From NCBI GenBank assembly GCA_033398695.1, contig CM065804.1, forward strand, positions 48,639,501 through 48,703,500: a DNA stretch of 64,000 bases, given 5' to 3'. The notes under the pieces are model-generated. The model searched no databases. It was not told where the DNA came from and was given only the letters and a program-made list of their open reading frames with translations. Positions within the stretch are counted from its first letter, which is position 1. Every line of letters starts with the position of its first letter. Of the stretch, positions 35,718 to 47,942 are shown piece after piece. Both the position numbers and the translations under genes were made by a program. This DNA comes from Orobanche coerulescens (Eukaryota; Streptophyta; Magnoliopsida; Lamiales; Orobanchaceae).

Positions 35718-36124
35718 CTTTCCAGCCAACTGCTGAGAGAGTGAGGGAAGAGAAAATTTTTTCTCAAAGTCTTTATTCATCTTAGAGGTGAAAGATAGTT
35801 AAGAAAAAAATTGAGATATAAATTCCTATAGTAATTCATAGTAATGTCCTTGGAGAACGGATTACTATCGAATTTTTCCAGGCAACTTCCGACGCGTGTG
35901 AAGTAGAGGCTTCGAAGTTTCGGTGCTTGGTACGAAGGAATTTCGTGTTCGGGATGGGGTTCGTATCGTCATCTATTTCTACGAAGATTTATTTCAAAGG
36001 CTTCAAGGGTATGATTTTTATCTTCGTATTTATATTTTTTCGTATATACATTACTTGATCGATCCTGTTTGGGATTCGTTTTTATTGCCGCTGCGTATTT
36101 CGTTTAAGTATCGGAATCCCAACA
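34653..36124 (+). repeat. Element D: 3' LTR, second part
   Basis: Resumes the D LTR after E (GAATCGAAAGGTTGTGATA...) and ends GGAATCCCAACA at 36124. Together the two parts make about 1.89 kb. Contains the hairpin with 9-bp arms at 35250-35270 and a 28-bp (AC)n run at 35687-35714. The sequence after 36124 is pol of F, so D is inserted in F; predicted duplication TCATG (36125-36129). Confidence 0.88.
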
Positions 36125-37139
36125 TCATGGACCGAAAAGGCTTTTCATTTTTAAACTAGTGGGTACTGCTACATTGTTAAATGGACTGTATCATCTAAAC
36201 CTCAGTAACAAAGTCATTGTGAATACTATGACTAGGAAGCTTGGTAGGGAATAAACCAATCAAGTTTTGAAATGGCATATTAGACTTAGTCATGTTGGTC
36301 AGACCAAGGTTTACAAAATGGAAAAAGATGGACTTATGGGTCCATTGGGATCGGATCCCTTTCCTACTTGTGAATCTTGCCTTAAAGGTAAAATGACTAA
36401 GTCCCCCTTCAGAGGGACTTTTGAAAGTGCCGCTGATAAACTAGGATTAATCCATACCGACATATGTGGTGCATTGGAAGCAGCACGTGATGGATATCAG
36501 TATTTCATTATGTTTACAGATGATCATACTAGGTATGGTTATGTATACTTAATGAAACATAAATCCGAGGCCTTTGAGAAATTCCAGGAATTTAAGGCCC
36601 TAGTTGAGAAACAAATTGGAAATAATATCAAATCACTTCGGTCGGACCGAGGTGGCGAGTATATGAGTACGAAGTTTGAAGATTTCCTTAAGGAATATGG
36701 AATAGTAGCACAACTAACACCTCCAGGCACTCCTCAGTTAAATGGTGTGTCAGAAAGAAGGAACCAGACCTTGTTGGACATGGTCCGTTCCATGCTAGGC
36801 TATTCTGACTTACCGATTTACCTGTGGGGATATGCACTCCTGACTGCTGCATATATCTTGAACCGATGTCCTTCCAAATCCGTTCCTAAAACTCCACATG
36901 AGATGTGGGAGGGCAGGAAACCAAGTCTTAATCACATTAGGATTTGGGTATGTCCCGTCTATGTCAAGAATACTAAGGTAGACAAAATGGAAGCTAGGTC
37001 CGTGAGGAGACGTTTCATTGGATTTCTATCTGAGACGATGGGTTATCTATTCTACATGCCCAAAGATCGAAAGATCGTTGTTGCTTTGCATGCACACTTC
37101 TTGGAAGGCGGAGCAAGTAGAAATTTTTCTTTGGAATAA
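36125..37139 (+). pseudogene. Element F: copia protease-integrase linker and integrase
   Basis: Begins mid-gene after D with MDRKGFSF. A deletion of about 35 bp relative to C and two stops precede the long frame at 36267-37139. That frame has the zinc-binding [12 protein letters not shown]...CESCLKGK, the core [28 protein letters not shown] and [10 protein letters not shown] (all three acidic positions present), and the [18 protein letters not shown] tail. The rest of pol is broken. Confidence 0.88.
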
Positions 37140-38478
37140 TACAATGAAACTTCTCAGGAGAGACCTGTGCAAGAAATTGGAACCGAACTTTCTGAAACAT
37201 AAGTACAACCACCCCGTAGGTCTAGTAGGGTGTCTCAATTACCTGAGAGGTATAGTTTTATGCACTTGGAAGAACTGGGTTTCCACGAGGTTGCAGGTGA
37301 TAAACAAGAGACCGACCCGCTACCAATGACCTAGCAATGGTGGATGTAGACTCCATGAAATAGACTGTAGCAGTCTTCATGTAGTTGTGACCGTCGTTTT
37401 AACGAGGCAGTCAAAGAGTTTGACTTCATGCAAAATGAAGAGGAACCTTGTGTATACAAGAGGGTTAGTGGGAGCAAGATCGCATTCTTAGTACTATATC
37501 TAGATGACATTCTACTAATAGGAAATGATGTGGGAAAGCTCAGTTCTGTGAAAGCTTGGCTTTCGAGTAATTTCTCCATGAAAGACTTGGGAGAAGAAAC
37601 CTATATTCTTGGGATTCGAATCTACTGGGATAGATCGAAGAGAATGATAAGTTTTTTCCCAAGCCCTCTATATAGATAAAATCTTAAAGCAATTTAAGAT
37701 CGATTATTCTAAAAAAGGGTTCCTATCGATGCGACATGGAATAAAACTCACCTTGAAGATGTGTCCTCATAGTGAGGAACAATGAAAGAAAATGAGTAAT
37801 ATACCATATGCTTCGGAATTTGGGTAGCCTTATATATACTTTATTGTGTACGAGACCTGACATTGCGCATGCTGGGAGCGTGGTAAGTAGGTTTCGGCCT
37901 AACCCAGTTAGGGAACATTAGACTGCCGTAAAAGAACGTTCTCAAGTACTTTAGAAGAACTAGAGACCTGGTTCTTAAATATGGCGGTGGAGAACTGAAT
38001 GTAATGGGATTCACTGTATTGGACTTCCAAGGACAGAAATACGATTCTATGTCTACTTCTGACTATATTTACTATAAATGGAGGAGCAATATCATGGCAT
38101 AGTGCCATGTATAGCGCGACTGCTGGTTCCACCTGTTAGGCTGATTATAAAGCGGCCTCGAAGGCCTCCAAAGGAAGGGTTAAGAAGTTACTGGGTAAAC
38201 TTCACATGACACCATGTGCTGCACTGCCTATTTTCAATTTTATACGATAATAATAGAGCGGTAGCACAGGCCTGGGACCCAAGGTTTCATAATAGTACAA
38301 AACATATTGAGAGAGAGTATCATCTCGTAAGAGAATTTGTTCGCAAAGAGATACATTGTGCTGCATAGAGTAGAGTCAGCCGACTACGTCGCTGATCTAC
38401 TGACCAAGACACTTTCTCATATTATCTTGGAGCGTCATCTGGAAAACATGGGCATTAGATACCATAGTGTGTAGCATT
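37140..38478 (+). pseudogene. Element F: deleted reverse transcriptase and decayed RNase H
   Basis: About 500 bp of the N-terminal RT found in C is missing near 37360-37400. The frame at 37428-37679 keeps EEEPCVYKRVSGSKIAF and the catalytic LYLDDILLIGND. RNase H follows to 38478 in shifting frames with many stops; fragments such as the TKHIEREYHLVREFV region and the end next to the PPT are readable. Confidence 0.8.
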
Positions 38479-38495
38479 GAGTGCAAGTGGGAGAT

Positions 38496-40117
38496 TGTTG
38501 GGTGTATGCCCTTGAACGCCACTCAGAGGATGTTGAGTGAGTGTATTGTACTTTTTATTATCTAAATCATTAATATAAGGCAATGGATGTTTCTTTATTT
38601 ACTGGTAGTTACTGGCATTCCTAACTCGTAAATATACATATAGAAACTATTCCGTGTATTTGAGAGCAAAATATTCCACTCCTTGTTGGATAAGGGGGTC
38701 GGCAATAGAAAATTTTATAGCTCAAATACTTAATCGTTCGCAAGTCGATGAAACTTGACTGGCGTTAAGTTTATGTGAAGACTTGTATGACGTGTTCTTT
38801 GACATGGAGAGTGCCTGTCGAACACTAATGGTTAGTGGGAGCACATATTATAGGTATGCTAATTGGATTAGCATACCCAAACCGACTCATCCTCGATTCG
38901 TCACACGGATTTCACTCCGGGACAGTCAATGACGGAATCGAAAGGTTGTGATAGGTTTTCGTGAACCTTCGACTTGAGGATTTAGTAGGGATGTGCTTGT
39001 CACGTCAAGATTTTCATTAGAGTAGTTCAACCCTGTAAACCAGAAGGCGGGGGTCAACCTCGACGTGCATCTTGATGGGCAAGTAGCAGGTCCTACTGAA
39101 TACCAAGATAGAATTCTTTCTCCCATTAGTGAGCAGGTTATATGTCCTGTGCGGTTATTGACAGATGAGATCATAAGTCTTTGGCCAAAGCATTGGAGAT
39201 AGATGTATTGGATACACGAGAGCTCGATGATATCGATTTGCATTAACTCATGCATAGCGTCAAGTACGAATAGGGTTTGACTGACCGTGACCCTATAACT
39301 TGATCGGGACATTTGAAACAATGATTTATACGTATAATGGTATTCACGACAGAATGGTTCTTGAATAATCCCAATCATTCGTTCTCAGTTGGGGTACAGT
39401 GCAGGTCGCCAGGCTGGCTAGGTGGTGCTACTACTCTTTGGTTCCTCCCATTGCTGACTGAGACGGACCTACCGAGTTGCACAATAGGATTGACGACGGA
39501 ATAAATCGAGCTTATTCTCTCATTATGAATATTAGATATTGGATATCTAATTTATTGGGACATTGGATGTCTAAATCGATTTATTGGATAAATTGATTTA
39601 CGGCCTAATGAATTAAATAAATTTCTGGGTGATTAATTTAATTCATGAATATAATTATTTCTTGACGAAATTAATTATGTTATTATGTATTTGATATGAT
39701 TAATTAATTGGATTAATTAATCGATATAAATACATTAGAACGGAATCGGAGTTTATCTGTTTGGACTCACAGGAGTCCGAAACGAACCGAACTCATCTGA
39801 TTGTTCCATGATGGCCGCCCTCCTTCCACCTACATTCCTTTTGGACTTTTGTTTCTATTTTATAATAGATGACAATGACTTGAAGGGCATCTCTCATATG
39901 AGATTAGTTGTGAATGTGGGTTGTTGTGTATAAAGTATTTGAAGAAGTCTTGTCTCTTGATATTCACTTGATTCATTTTGGCAAGTCATACGTGAGTTCA
40001 AGAGAGAGAAAGAACTTAGAGTTTATTTCCATGGTCTTCAACTTGAGCTTCATCTTCTTCATTCTTTTCTTCAATTTTCTTAGAGAAAGATTGAGAGAAA
40101 AATAGAGAGAAAATAGA
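38496..40117 (+). repeat. Element F: 3' LTR, truncated
   Basis: Starts TGTTGGGTGTATGCCC after the PPT AAGTGGGAGATTG. Aligns with the LTR of C (in C sense) until about 40117 and then loses the last roughly 300 bp; no CCCAACA end is present. Hairpin at 39531-39551. Confidence 0.8.
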
Positions 40118-40328
40118 TTAAAACATAGAATTCTCCATCTTAATTCTTCAATCATCGAATTCATTAATGTAAAACATAGAGACTTTATTGATCATAGATA
40201 TATCCATGATAGAAGTAAGATGAATGATAAAGTATTAAAATAAAGTTTTCAAACGCTAGTGATTTTTTTGGTCTTATTTGGTTAAAAATTAACTGATTGT
40301 TTATAGAATCAACCTCTCTGATACCACC
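40118..40328 (-). other. Element G: start of internal region with primer site
   Basis: Minus sense: LTR end GGCCAACA, then GGTGGTATCAGAG (complement at 40316-40328), an iMet-type primer site, and about 200 bp of leader before an abrupt junction with F. No coding frame. Confidence 0.65.
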
Positions 40329-41580
40329 TGTTGGCCACAGTATACAATATAAACAACTTAGAGGGGGGATTAAATAAGCTGTATTTTTTTCGAAGTTTGT
40401 TTGCGTAGCGGAAGTCTGAGGTTAAGTTGTAAATACATCAATTGAATAATCTCCTGTTAGCTTGATATGTACAAAGTTTTTACGATATGTATACTAAAAC
40501 CACACAGGCAGATAGAAAACAATAAATGACAGAAAGTAAAGACATACTGATTAAAGTGGTTTGAGGTAAAACCCTCTACGTCCACTGGTCCTACACACAG
40601 GAGTAAAATGTTTATTAAAATCACGACATACACAATTATGTGACTTTAACTAAGCACGTCGCTGTATCATTCACACCGATTGATACAGCCGACACCAGCT
40701 TGGACCGTTCACACAGATTAGCTTGGCTTTTTCAACTTGCTTCTTCTCACACAGATTGAAGCTTCGTCCTTGGTGCTATTCGTCCCAGACAGGTCTGAGA
40801 TAGCAAATCTTAGTCCACACAGGGCTAAGTAAACTCAAAGGTAAGATTGGTATGACAAGATCAAATAGCAGTTATATGCTTGATAAGCGTTCGCTGTAAG
40901 TGTGATGTTCGTGTTGAGGACTTTGTATATTTCTTCTCTTTTGATGAAGCTGTATGCTTGAAGAAATATAGTGCTCTTTGGAAGCTTAATAATCAAATTG
41001 TCAATTCTTTGAATCATCAGGTGAGCAATGTCCTCTTGCTTGGGGCTATTTATAACTTTAGAAATAGATCCGTTATAAATGTAGCGTTGGCCGGTTAGTG
41101 AGATTGGGACTGCTCTGATTGGCGGCTTCAGAGTGTTTCGAATTAAAGGTGATTGGCATTTAATGCTTTCGACATTCTTTTTTACTAGCATTACATGCTC
41201 GTCAGACTGTAGTCTCTTTGGCTGCATTAAATGTTGTCCTATCAGCATTAATTGCTACTTTAACCTTGAATACTTTGTGAATAAAGAATGTTTGCTTTCT
41301 CAACGGTTTAAAGTTTTTTCAGTCCTGTTGGATCTGTCTTTTACTTTTCCTAAGTAAAAACACTTACAGCGTGTTTGTTGTATCCAACATCTTCGTCCTT
41401 GCTGTATCTTGAAGACTACGCTGTAGGAAATGACTCTTGATTTTGCTGGAAGATCTTACGCTGTATGGATAGGATGTATGATGTTCTCCTAATAGCTTCC
41501 ATACGTAGACTGATATTCTGACTTTAAAGATCTTGCTGTATGAGGCAATTATCAAAATACAGGGAGGATTTTTCCCAACA
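40329..41580 (-). repeat. Element G: 5' LTR of a SIRE-like copia element
   Basis: In plus sense TGTTGGCC...TTCCCAACA, 1252 bp, with a primer site on its left, so it is a minus-strand 5' LTR. Minus-sense TATAAATA (41047-41054) is a probable TATA box. A 137-codon open frame inside (40835-41248, -) shows no protein similarity I recognise and is taken as chance. The sequence on the right (41581 on) belongs to H, suggesting G inserted into H. Confidence 0.75.
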
Positions 41581-41875
41581 ATATCTTGCTCACTTCATTG
41601 ATGCATTTAACTAACCGTGATTTTTGAGATGTCTTTTTTGCAGATTATCATTTCAGCTAAATTATTTAAGCTTATATTGTTATATACACTGTCACTACCC
41701 TCTTTCTATTTTTTTGTTAATGAAAAAAAGGGGGAGAAATATGTTTTGAATATATTTTGAACTTTAGGGGGAGTTTCTAGGGGAGTCTTTCAAATAATTT
41801 ATCGACCCCTCAAATTTTTAGTTGAAAACAAACAAGTATTTATAATTATTTTGTCATGATCAAAGAGGGGGAGAT
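41581..41875 (+). other. Element H: 3' end of internal region with polypurine tracts
   Basis: Non-coding tail of a SIRE-like copia element. A purine tract AAAAAAAGGGGGAGAAA lies near 41723-41739, and the PPT AAGAGGGGGAGATTG abuts the LTR. This multi-PPT tail is typical of SIRE/Maximus-like elements (family knowledge). Confidence 0.7.
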
Positions 41876-42014
41876 TGTTGGACCAATATTTTATCACACA
41901 TATTTTGATGATATTCATAAAGAAAAAATAATCAAAACAAATATTACACTTAAATTTCAAAATTTTCACTTAAGTTAAATTCTCAAGAAGATAATGTACA
42001 CTAGCCACATAGCA

Positions 42015-42468
42015 TAACGTACGTAATAATCACCCATATGTATTTGTGGAAAGTGTCGATATTATGCAGGGTTACGTAGCAGGATAACCTACGTTACAAG
42101 ACATATATAACTTACGCAAAAGACTATGCATAACGTATGTTATATTTGAAAATTAACCATTATGTTGTTTCCAGAAGGTCAACATATTGAACGGTCATCT
42201 ACTCGATGCGTGCGCTACAAAAGGCATTACGGCTGCTACGCTTTGAAGCTGAATTCAAAATTAGACCATTGATGACATCTAGAAGGTCAACAAATCGAAC
42301 GGCTAACTGAGGAGATCATAACATGCATAATCATTATGCTTAACGTACGCAAAGGAAGAGCCATAAGCTACTGCATGAAACTGGACTAAGTGTTGAGGAC
42401 GTTACAGAAATGAAGTAACGTATGATATGGACATAAGGTATGTTACTTATGAAACCTAATGTACGATA
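42015..42468 (+). promoter_or_regulatory. TAACGTACGTTA-type palindrome array in the LTR of copia element H
   Basis: Decayed palindromes at 42015, 42072, 42085, 42108, 42131, 42319, 42341, 42416, 42434 and 42457. Steps of 22-23 bp recur (42085-42108-42131, 42319-42341, 42434-42457). The array lies upstream of TATAAATA (42508-42515). Confidence 0.65.
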
Positions 42469-42507
42469 AAAAGGACTACATACCAACTTGAAAGAGGCTC
42501 ATAAAGC

Positions 42508-42515
42508 TATAAATA
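42508..42515 (+). promoter_or_regulatory. Probable TATA box of the LTR of H
   Basis: TATAAATA within GCTATAAATAGAGGC, the standard plant form, in mid-LTR. Confidence 0.7.
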
Positions 42516-43078
42516 GAGGCATTTGGAGGTGTTGAAGAACAAAAGAATTCTCTGAACATATCAAGCAATTATCTTATTCATTTGAGCTTCATTATAGCAT
42601 ATAATTTGAGATATAATACTTATTGCAACTGATACAAGAAGAATTATGCTAGTAATATTCTATACACATTCTTGTATCACTCTGAGTGATTATTCTGTAA
42701 TTCGAGTAACTGTACTCGCAATAATCTTTTTAACTTATTGAGGTTGTCTTGTACCCCAAAAAATAAGAGTCGCTATAGTTATGGTTGTTCTTGAGCCCAA
42801 AAATAAAGAAATTGAAGTTCGACACTAATCTTGAAAGTGATATTGTAAAGAGCTGACACTAAAATATAAAGTGCATTCAAGTTTTGAGAAAAGTCCTAGT
42901 CGATAACACTAAGTAGGGGACGTAGGCTTTTGGATAGCTAAAGCTCTCGAATAATTTCTCGTGTCTTTTTATTTTCACACTTTGTCTTTACTTTTAATAT
43001 TTTCTTCCCCACGAAAAGAGTTCAAAACTCTACTTCGCACTATTTAACCCCCCTTGTAGTGGTGGTACCAATCCAACA

Positions 43079-43544
43079 GACCCCTATGTGGGTATATGAT
43101 ATAATTTGTTCGAGTTGTGTTACTTATGTCTTGGGTGTGACCTCGCCAATATGTGTATTTTTAATTTTCAATCTTACTGGTATGTATTGTTATGTAGTTT
43201 GACCTTGGCCGGTCAAACATTATGATGCTTATTGTAGCTTCTGGCTTGGTAGATTCTTGCACGAAGGGTCTACGGAGCATGACATTATCTTATGCTTTTG
43301 GGGGTTGTTACCTTTATTAGATAGAATACTATTCAGGTCTCCGTGTAATCTTGCTATATAGTTGACAAATACTTGGGCCAACCTATTAAGTCCTCGAGTG
43401 TCTTTTATGCCTTACAAGTCAATATGTCCACAATAACTCAGATTATATTCATACTAGTTTTAGATACTGGCGTACTCATTGTGAAGTCAATTAATATATC
43501 TTTCCACTTCCATTCAAGAAGTTAAAGTGGTTGTAATAGCCCAG
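43079..43544. other. Unassigned AT-rich spacer
   Basis: Between the LTR of H and fragment I. I see no coding frame, LTR end or repeat. It may be old sequence into which H inserted. Confidence 0.4.
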
Positions 43545-43880
43545 TGTAACACCTCAAACCCGACAGTTATTATAATGCTGTGAATCCCCAACTGGGACCC
43601 ACCAGGCGAACCATAATTTATAAATAAATGTAACATAATTGCAATATTCAACCACATTTATGTTACCAAATACCTCGATGAGGAGTTTATACAATATTCT
43701 GGCTAAAAAACGTCAATCAATCCAAGATCAACAAAAATGCAAGTGTAATCCATATGAAGATGGATATACCAAAACAAGCACAAATATAAAAAAGAACAAA
43801 TACAATGGAAATAAAAAATACATCTAGAATCAAGAAGACTCGGGCCCCTGACTAGTATCCTAGAGTCTCTTCGCCGTCAC
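43545..43880 (-). repeat. Element I: fragment of a B-related LTR end
   Basis: TGTAACACCTCAAACC, then GTGAATCCCCAACTGGGACCC and CGATGAGGAGTTTA, match the first 300 bp (plus sense) of the B 5' LTR at 10332 onward. It is cut at 43880 by element J, whose duplication is probably GTCAC (43876-43880). Confidence 0.75.
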
Positions 43881-45710
43881 TGTAATATCCCTACTTTCTT
43901 TCGGGATATTTAATCGTGAATCATCAACCGTAACATGATTATTTTGTCATTTTAATTCGTGCTCACCTTCCCATTATTTCCATCCCCTACTCCGTTCGAG
44001 CTCGGCCAAGTGCAGATGGGGCAAGTTCTTCATGTCTTTATCACGCTAATCCACCGAGCAGCATTAAGAATCAAGACCCTGAATTTGATTTCCTCACTTT
44101 GCTTGGTGTTCGTCAATCTTGAGGTAAAACCGTCATTCTACTCTACTGATTTTCATAGATCTCCTATTGTCGTTGTGTGATTTCGGGACCTATTAATCTT
44201 AGTTGAATCCTTGTATTGTCATTCTTGATTTCCTTGGGTTGGAAACAAAATCCTTTTCTCGGGTCGTTGAAATCGATTGTTGATCGTAAAATGCTTGATT
44301 AAGGGCTTCCATTGAATATCATTCGTTTAACTTAGAGACTCGTCGATTCGATTTTGTTATTTTTCACCAAATTAATTCTTGTATGGGTTGGTTTTTGTAT
44401 AGCCAGAAATTATCGTCGAAGTCCGTCTTTGTTGATGGCCGTGTTTGCTCATTGCGACGAGCCCAGGGGGAAGCCTTTTGGATTGTTCGGAATCGTCATC
44501 CATCAATCTTCTTTGTATCACCATCGATAGAGGCAAGTTATACGATCACTTGATTTATAGTTTGTCACTAAATACTTGACTACATAGGAATTGTGGTATG
44601 AAAAATATTATGTTGTGCGTAGTACAAATTTTGTGATAATTGAAGATCGTTGATAATCACGTGATATGATATGGCATATTCGGAATGGCATGAGTATCAC
44701 GTATACGGACATGTATATTTACCACGAGTTAATAAATGGTATTAAATGGGTAAAGATAATTGGGTTCCGGGTAACCGAGGATTCCTATCTAATCAGTATG
44801 ACGAGGATTGAAGGATGAGATAGTCTTGTGAACGTGTTTACGAGAAACACTTTAATGATGAATTGCACTCAATAAAGTTAGTGGTCTAAGACACTCGAAC
44901 TTTAGGCACATGGATTTCTAGTTAACAAGTGCGAACAAGTAAACTAAATGGAATAGAGGCGAAAAATAATGACCATGGCGTGAATGTTATCATTTGGGTA
45001 TCAATGCTAGTTTAACTCTCACTATATTATAAATCTTATTGAATTATCTCCTGCTTATACCGTTACCAATTCATGAACTTATGTGATAAACGTATACTTG
45101 GAAAAGTCGAGACATGCAAATGGGCAAAACCTATAATTGGTAAAGTTGAGACATGTTAATATGACATATGTATATTTGTGTAGGAGAAAATGTGTTTTAA
45201 CCTGATAAGAATAATGGTAATATTAGTAGATAAATTAAATGTTATGTAATTTATATGTTGTGTTTTATTTTTGATGTTAAATCATAAGATATATGATTTA
45301 CATACGTAAAATGTATAATTGAGCATTTGGACATACAGTTTGGTAAGGCTGAAGTTATGAGTTTCTACAGTCTATGTTATGTGGATTCATCAAGTATTGA
45401 GGTACGTGACTATTTCGATTATTCTGAGTGGACTAAGATATTTATGAGATGGGATTATTACGTAGGTATAATCAAGAGTTGGATATTGTTGGTGGTAATC
45501 GAGAGGGCCAATTCTAGAAAATACTTTAATATATGTACTATATTGTTTGTTTTGAAAATGATTGGAACCGAACAACTCTTGTGACTGGGCCGATATGTTG
45601 AGGGATAAGGCCTAAATGGCACCCACGTTCCGGTGTATTTCTGTGGAGATAATTTCATGACCCTTGGTTGCGACCTTGGGGTTTATTGTAATTGACTAGG
45701 CCGATGTGTT
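43881..45710 (+). repeat. Element J: 5' LTR, first part, with promoter deletion
   Basis: TGTAATATCCC start. Identical in layout to 56940 onward until about 43965, where about 866 bp present in the 3' LTR (57026-57890: palindrome array and TATA) are absent. It then continues parallel to 57893-58584 and beyond to element K. Confidence 0.88.
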
Positions 45711-46448
45711 TATAACACCCCCAATCCGCTCAGGGATATTACATGTCGTAGAACCTTTCCTCAAGGATGTACCAGGATGGTAACAACATCGAACATCTCA
45801 ACAATGCCTTTAAGGCTAAAATGACTCAGTAAACCGATTTGGTCTTTCAATAAATACATACAACTCAAACACATTACATGCCCACGCAGGGGGTCGAATA
45901 CAACACACTCCCGTACAACGGGAAAGAATACTGCAGTGGAAATAAAATACAACTAAACCAAACAATAATGTACGGGCCCTCATGTGATTAGTATCGATCA
46001 TCTTTCATCATCCTTCGTGCCGACCCTATTTTATGCTCCCAAAACCTGAATGCAAAGACATACATCCACCCCCCGAATACTCGGGGGTTAGCAAAACTCC
46101 ATTGTTTTGCTAGTGCAAGTATAAAATACAAAAAAAAAACAAGCCATACATATCATACTCCACGGACTTAGAAATCATAAACATACTTCCCGAGGTAAAT
46201 CACTTGATCAAAACGATTAAATCGAAAGATAGGGGTAAACCCAATATACATCTTGTAAAAACATTTTACGATCTCGGGAGTTTTGAATACATTTGGGATT
46301 TTAAGAATTCTCAAGCCTTTCGAAAACATTTAGGGACGCAGCCCAAAAGTCATTTTCCCAAAACACAATTATGATAACAACACATGAGGTCCACGACCCA
46401 ATTCACAAAACACAGGGTCCAAGACCCAAATCATCAAACACACATTCC

Positions 46449-46765
46449 TAAGGATTATTCGTGTCCCGTGCTAACAAGCCACGAACCTCAGATGCTCCCG
46501 CAGAACATACCCGAGTGAATAATCCAATAGGAAACCAATACCAAATCACATGTCACCGTAACAACTGTCACGTGACCACAAGCACAGATACATTCATAAC
46601 CAAATCACAACCATAAGTTATCCCGGCATTGCGCTAACAAGCCACAAACCTCAGAGTCCCCGCAAGACATACCCGATGGATAACCACACAAGTTATCCTC
46701 GGCATCGGGCTAGCAAGCCCCGAACCTCGGAGTCCCCGCAAGACATACCCGGTGGATAACCCTAC
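46449..46765 (-). repeat. 75-bp minisatellite in the 3' LTR of K
   Basis: Two clear units starting at 46617 and 46692 (GTTATCC..GGCAT..GCTA..AAGCC..CC..AACCTC..AGTCCCCGC) and a more diverged unit at about 46449-46530. In the 5' LTR only one clear unit is present (about 52156-52230). The size difference matches the 75-bp length difference of the two LTRs. Confidence 0.8.
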
Positions 46766-47942
46766 GGCCACGCCCGACCCATACTAGCAAGTATGGATCC
46801 CAGAGATTCAACAATCCTACCCGGAGGCACATCACATACAACAAGCACACAACAATAATCAACTATCAAGCCAAGCAACATTAAGCATCACAACTTCCTT
46901 TCAAAGGAGTAACAACCAATACCACCCGTCACATATTCACCGAACAAGCACACATAACAACAAGTTATCCTCGGTAAATGATTACGGTTTATTACATTCA
47001 CTAAAGGTGATCATAAGTCTTTCAACCAACAGAGTTAACACACATAGGCCAAAAACACACTTACTCACGAAGCATTCGAGTTATCTTTGAAAGACAATAT
47101 TTATCGACAACATACCGATACTTTTTAACATTCATTAAACATCCGAATTTTACATAAAATCATTTACCAACAATTATGCCTACGAAACATGAAATGTATG
47201 GGCAAGATACTTGCCTCGAATAATCACAACGCGGAGAATCGATCGAAGTGAGTAGACTCGGACCGACTACGAACCCGCCGACTCCGCTGAACGACAACCC
47301 GCAATAATAAACTACAAACGACAACAATAACAACGAAAATGAATTCCAAAGTACGACCCCAAAGCCGCTGAATTCAAGTAACAAACGATGAAAGTTCAAG
47401 GGTTTCCCCCAAAACGGCCAAGAACACGAATCGACCCGACAAAACATGAAAATGGAATTCCCAACCAAAATATGGATATTCAATCCATAGGATATGTTTA
47501 AAAACATCATTTTACAACAATCGGTTCATCAAAAACGGATGGAAAACGAAATCAAGAACAAATCCCCCAAAAAGTCAACTCGAAGGAAATCAAGAAATAT
47601 ACCTTGATTCGACGAAGAACAATGAATTAAATGATGTTAAACACATGAATAATATTAAGATTAATCATACCCATCATGGATTAATCAACAATACGGAATG
47701 AATCGGCCAAAAACCCCAAAATTTCCCAAAAGATAGGGTTCTAGGAAATCTAACTTTGATTTGCTGGATCAAAGGATGTTATGGAATGATCAATCAATGA
47801 TATGAACTCACGAACTTCATGGATATGTTGTTCAACAACATGTCTCCTCGCTCTCAAAATCTCTGGCCGCGGAAAAGAAATATGGGAAATGACAAATGGT
47901 TGGAAACAGGGCTGCTCGGTCAAATATATAGGCAGGCCGCCC

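Larger units (their letters stand above)
41876..43078 (+). repeat. Element H: 3' LTR of a SIRE-like copia element
   Basis: TGTTGGACCAATATTTTATC...CCAATCCAACA, 1203 bp. Carries a palindrome array and a TATA box. No matching 5' LTR is in the window. Confidence 0.85.

Noticed and set aside
40835..41248. 137-codon minus-strand frame in the LTR of G
   Set aside because: Lies across the LTR including the TATA region and shows no recognisable domain.
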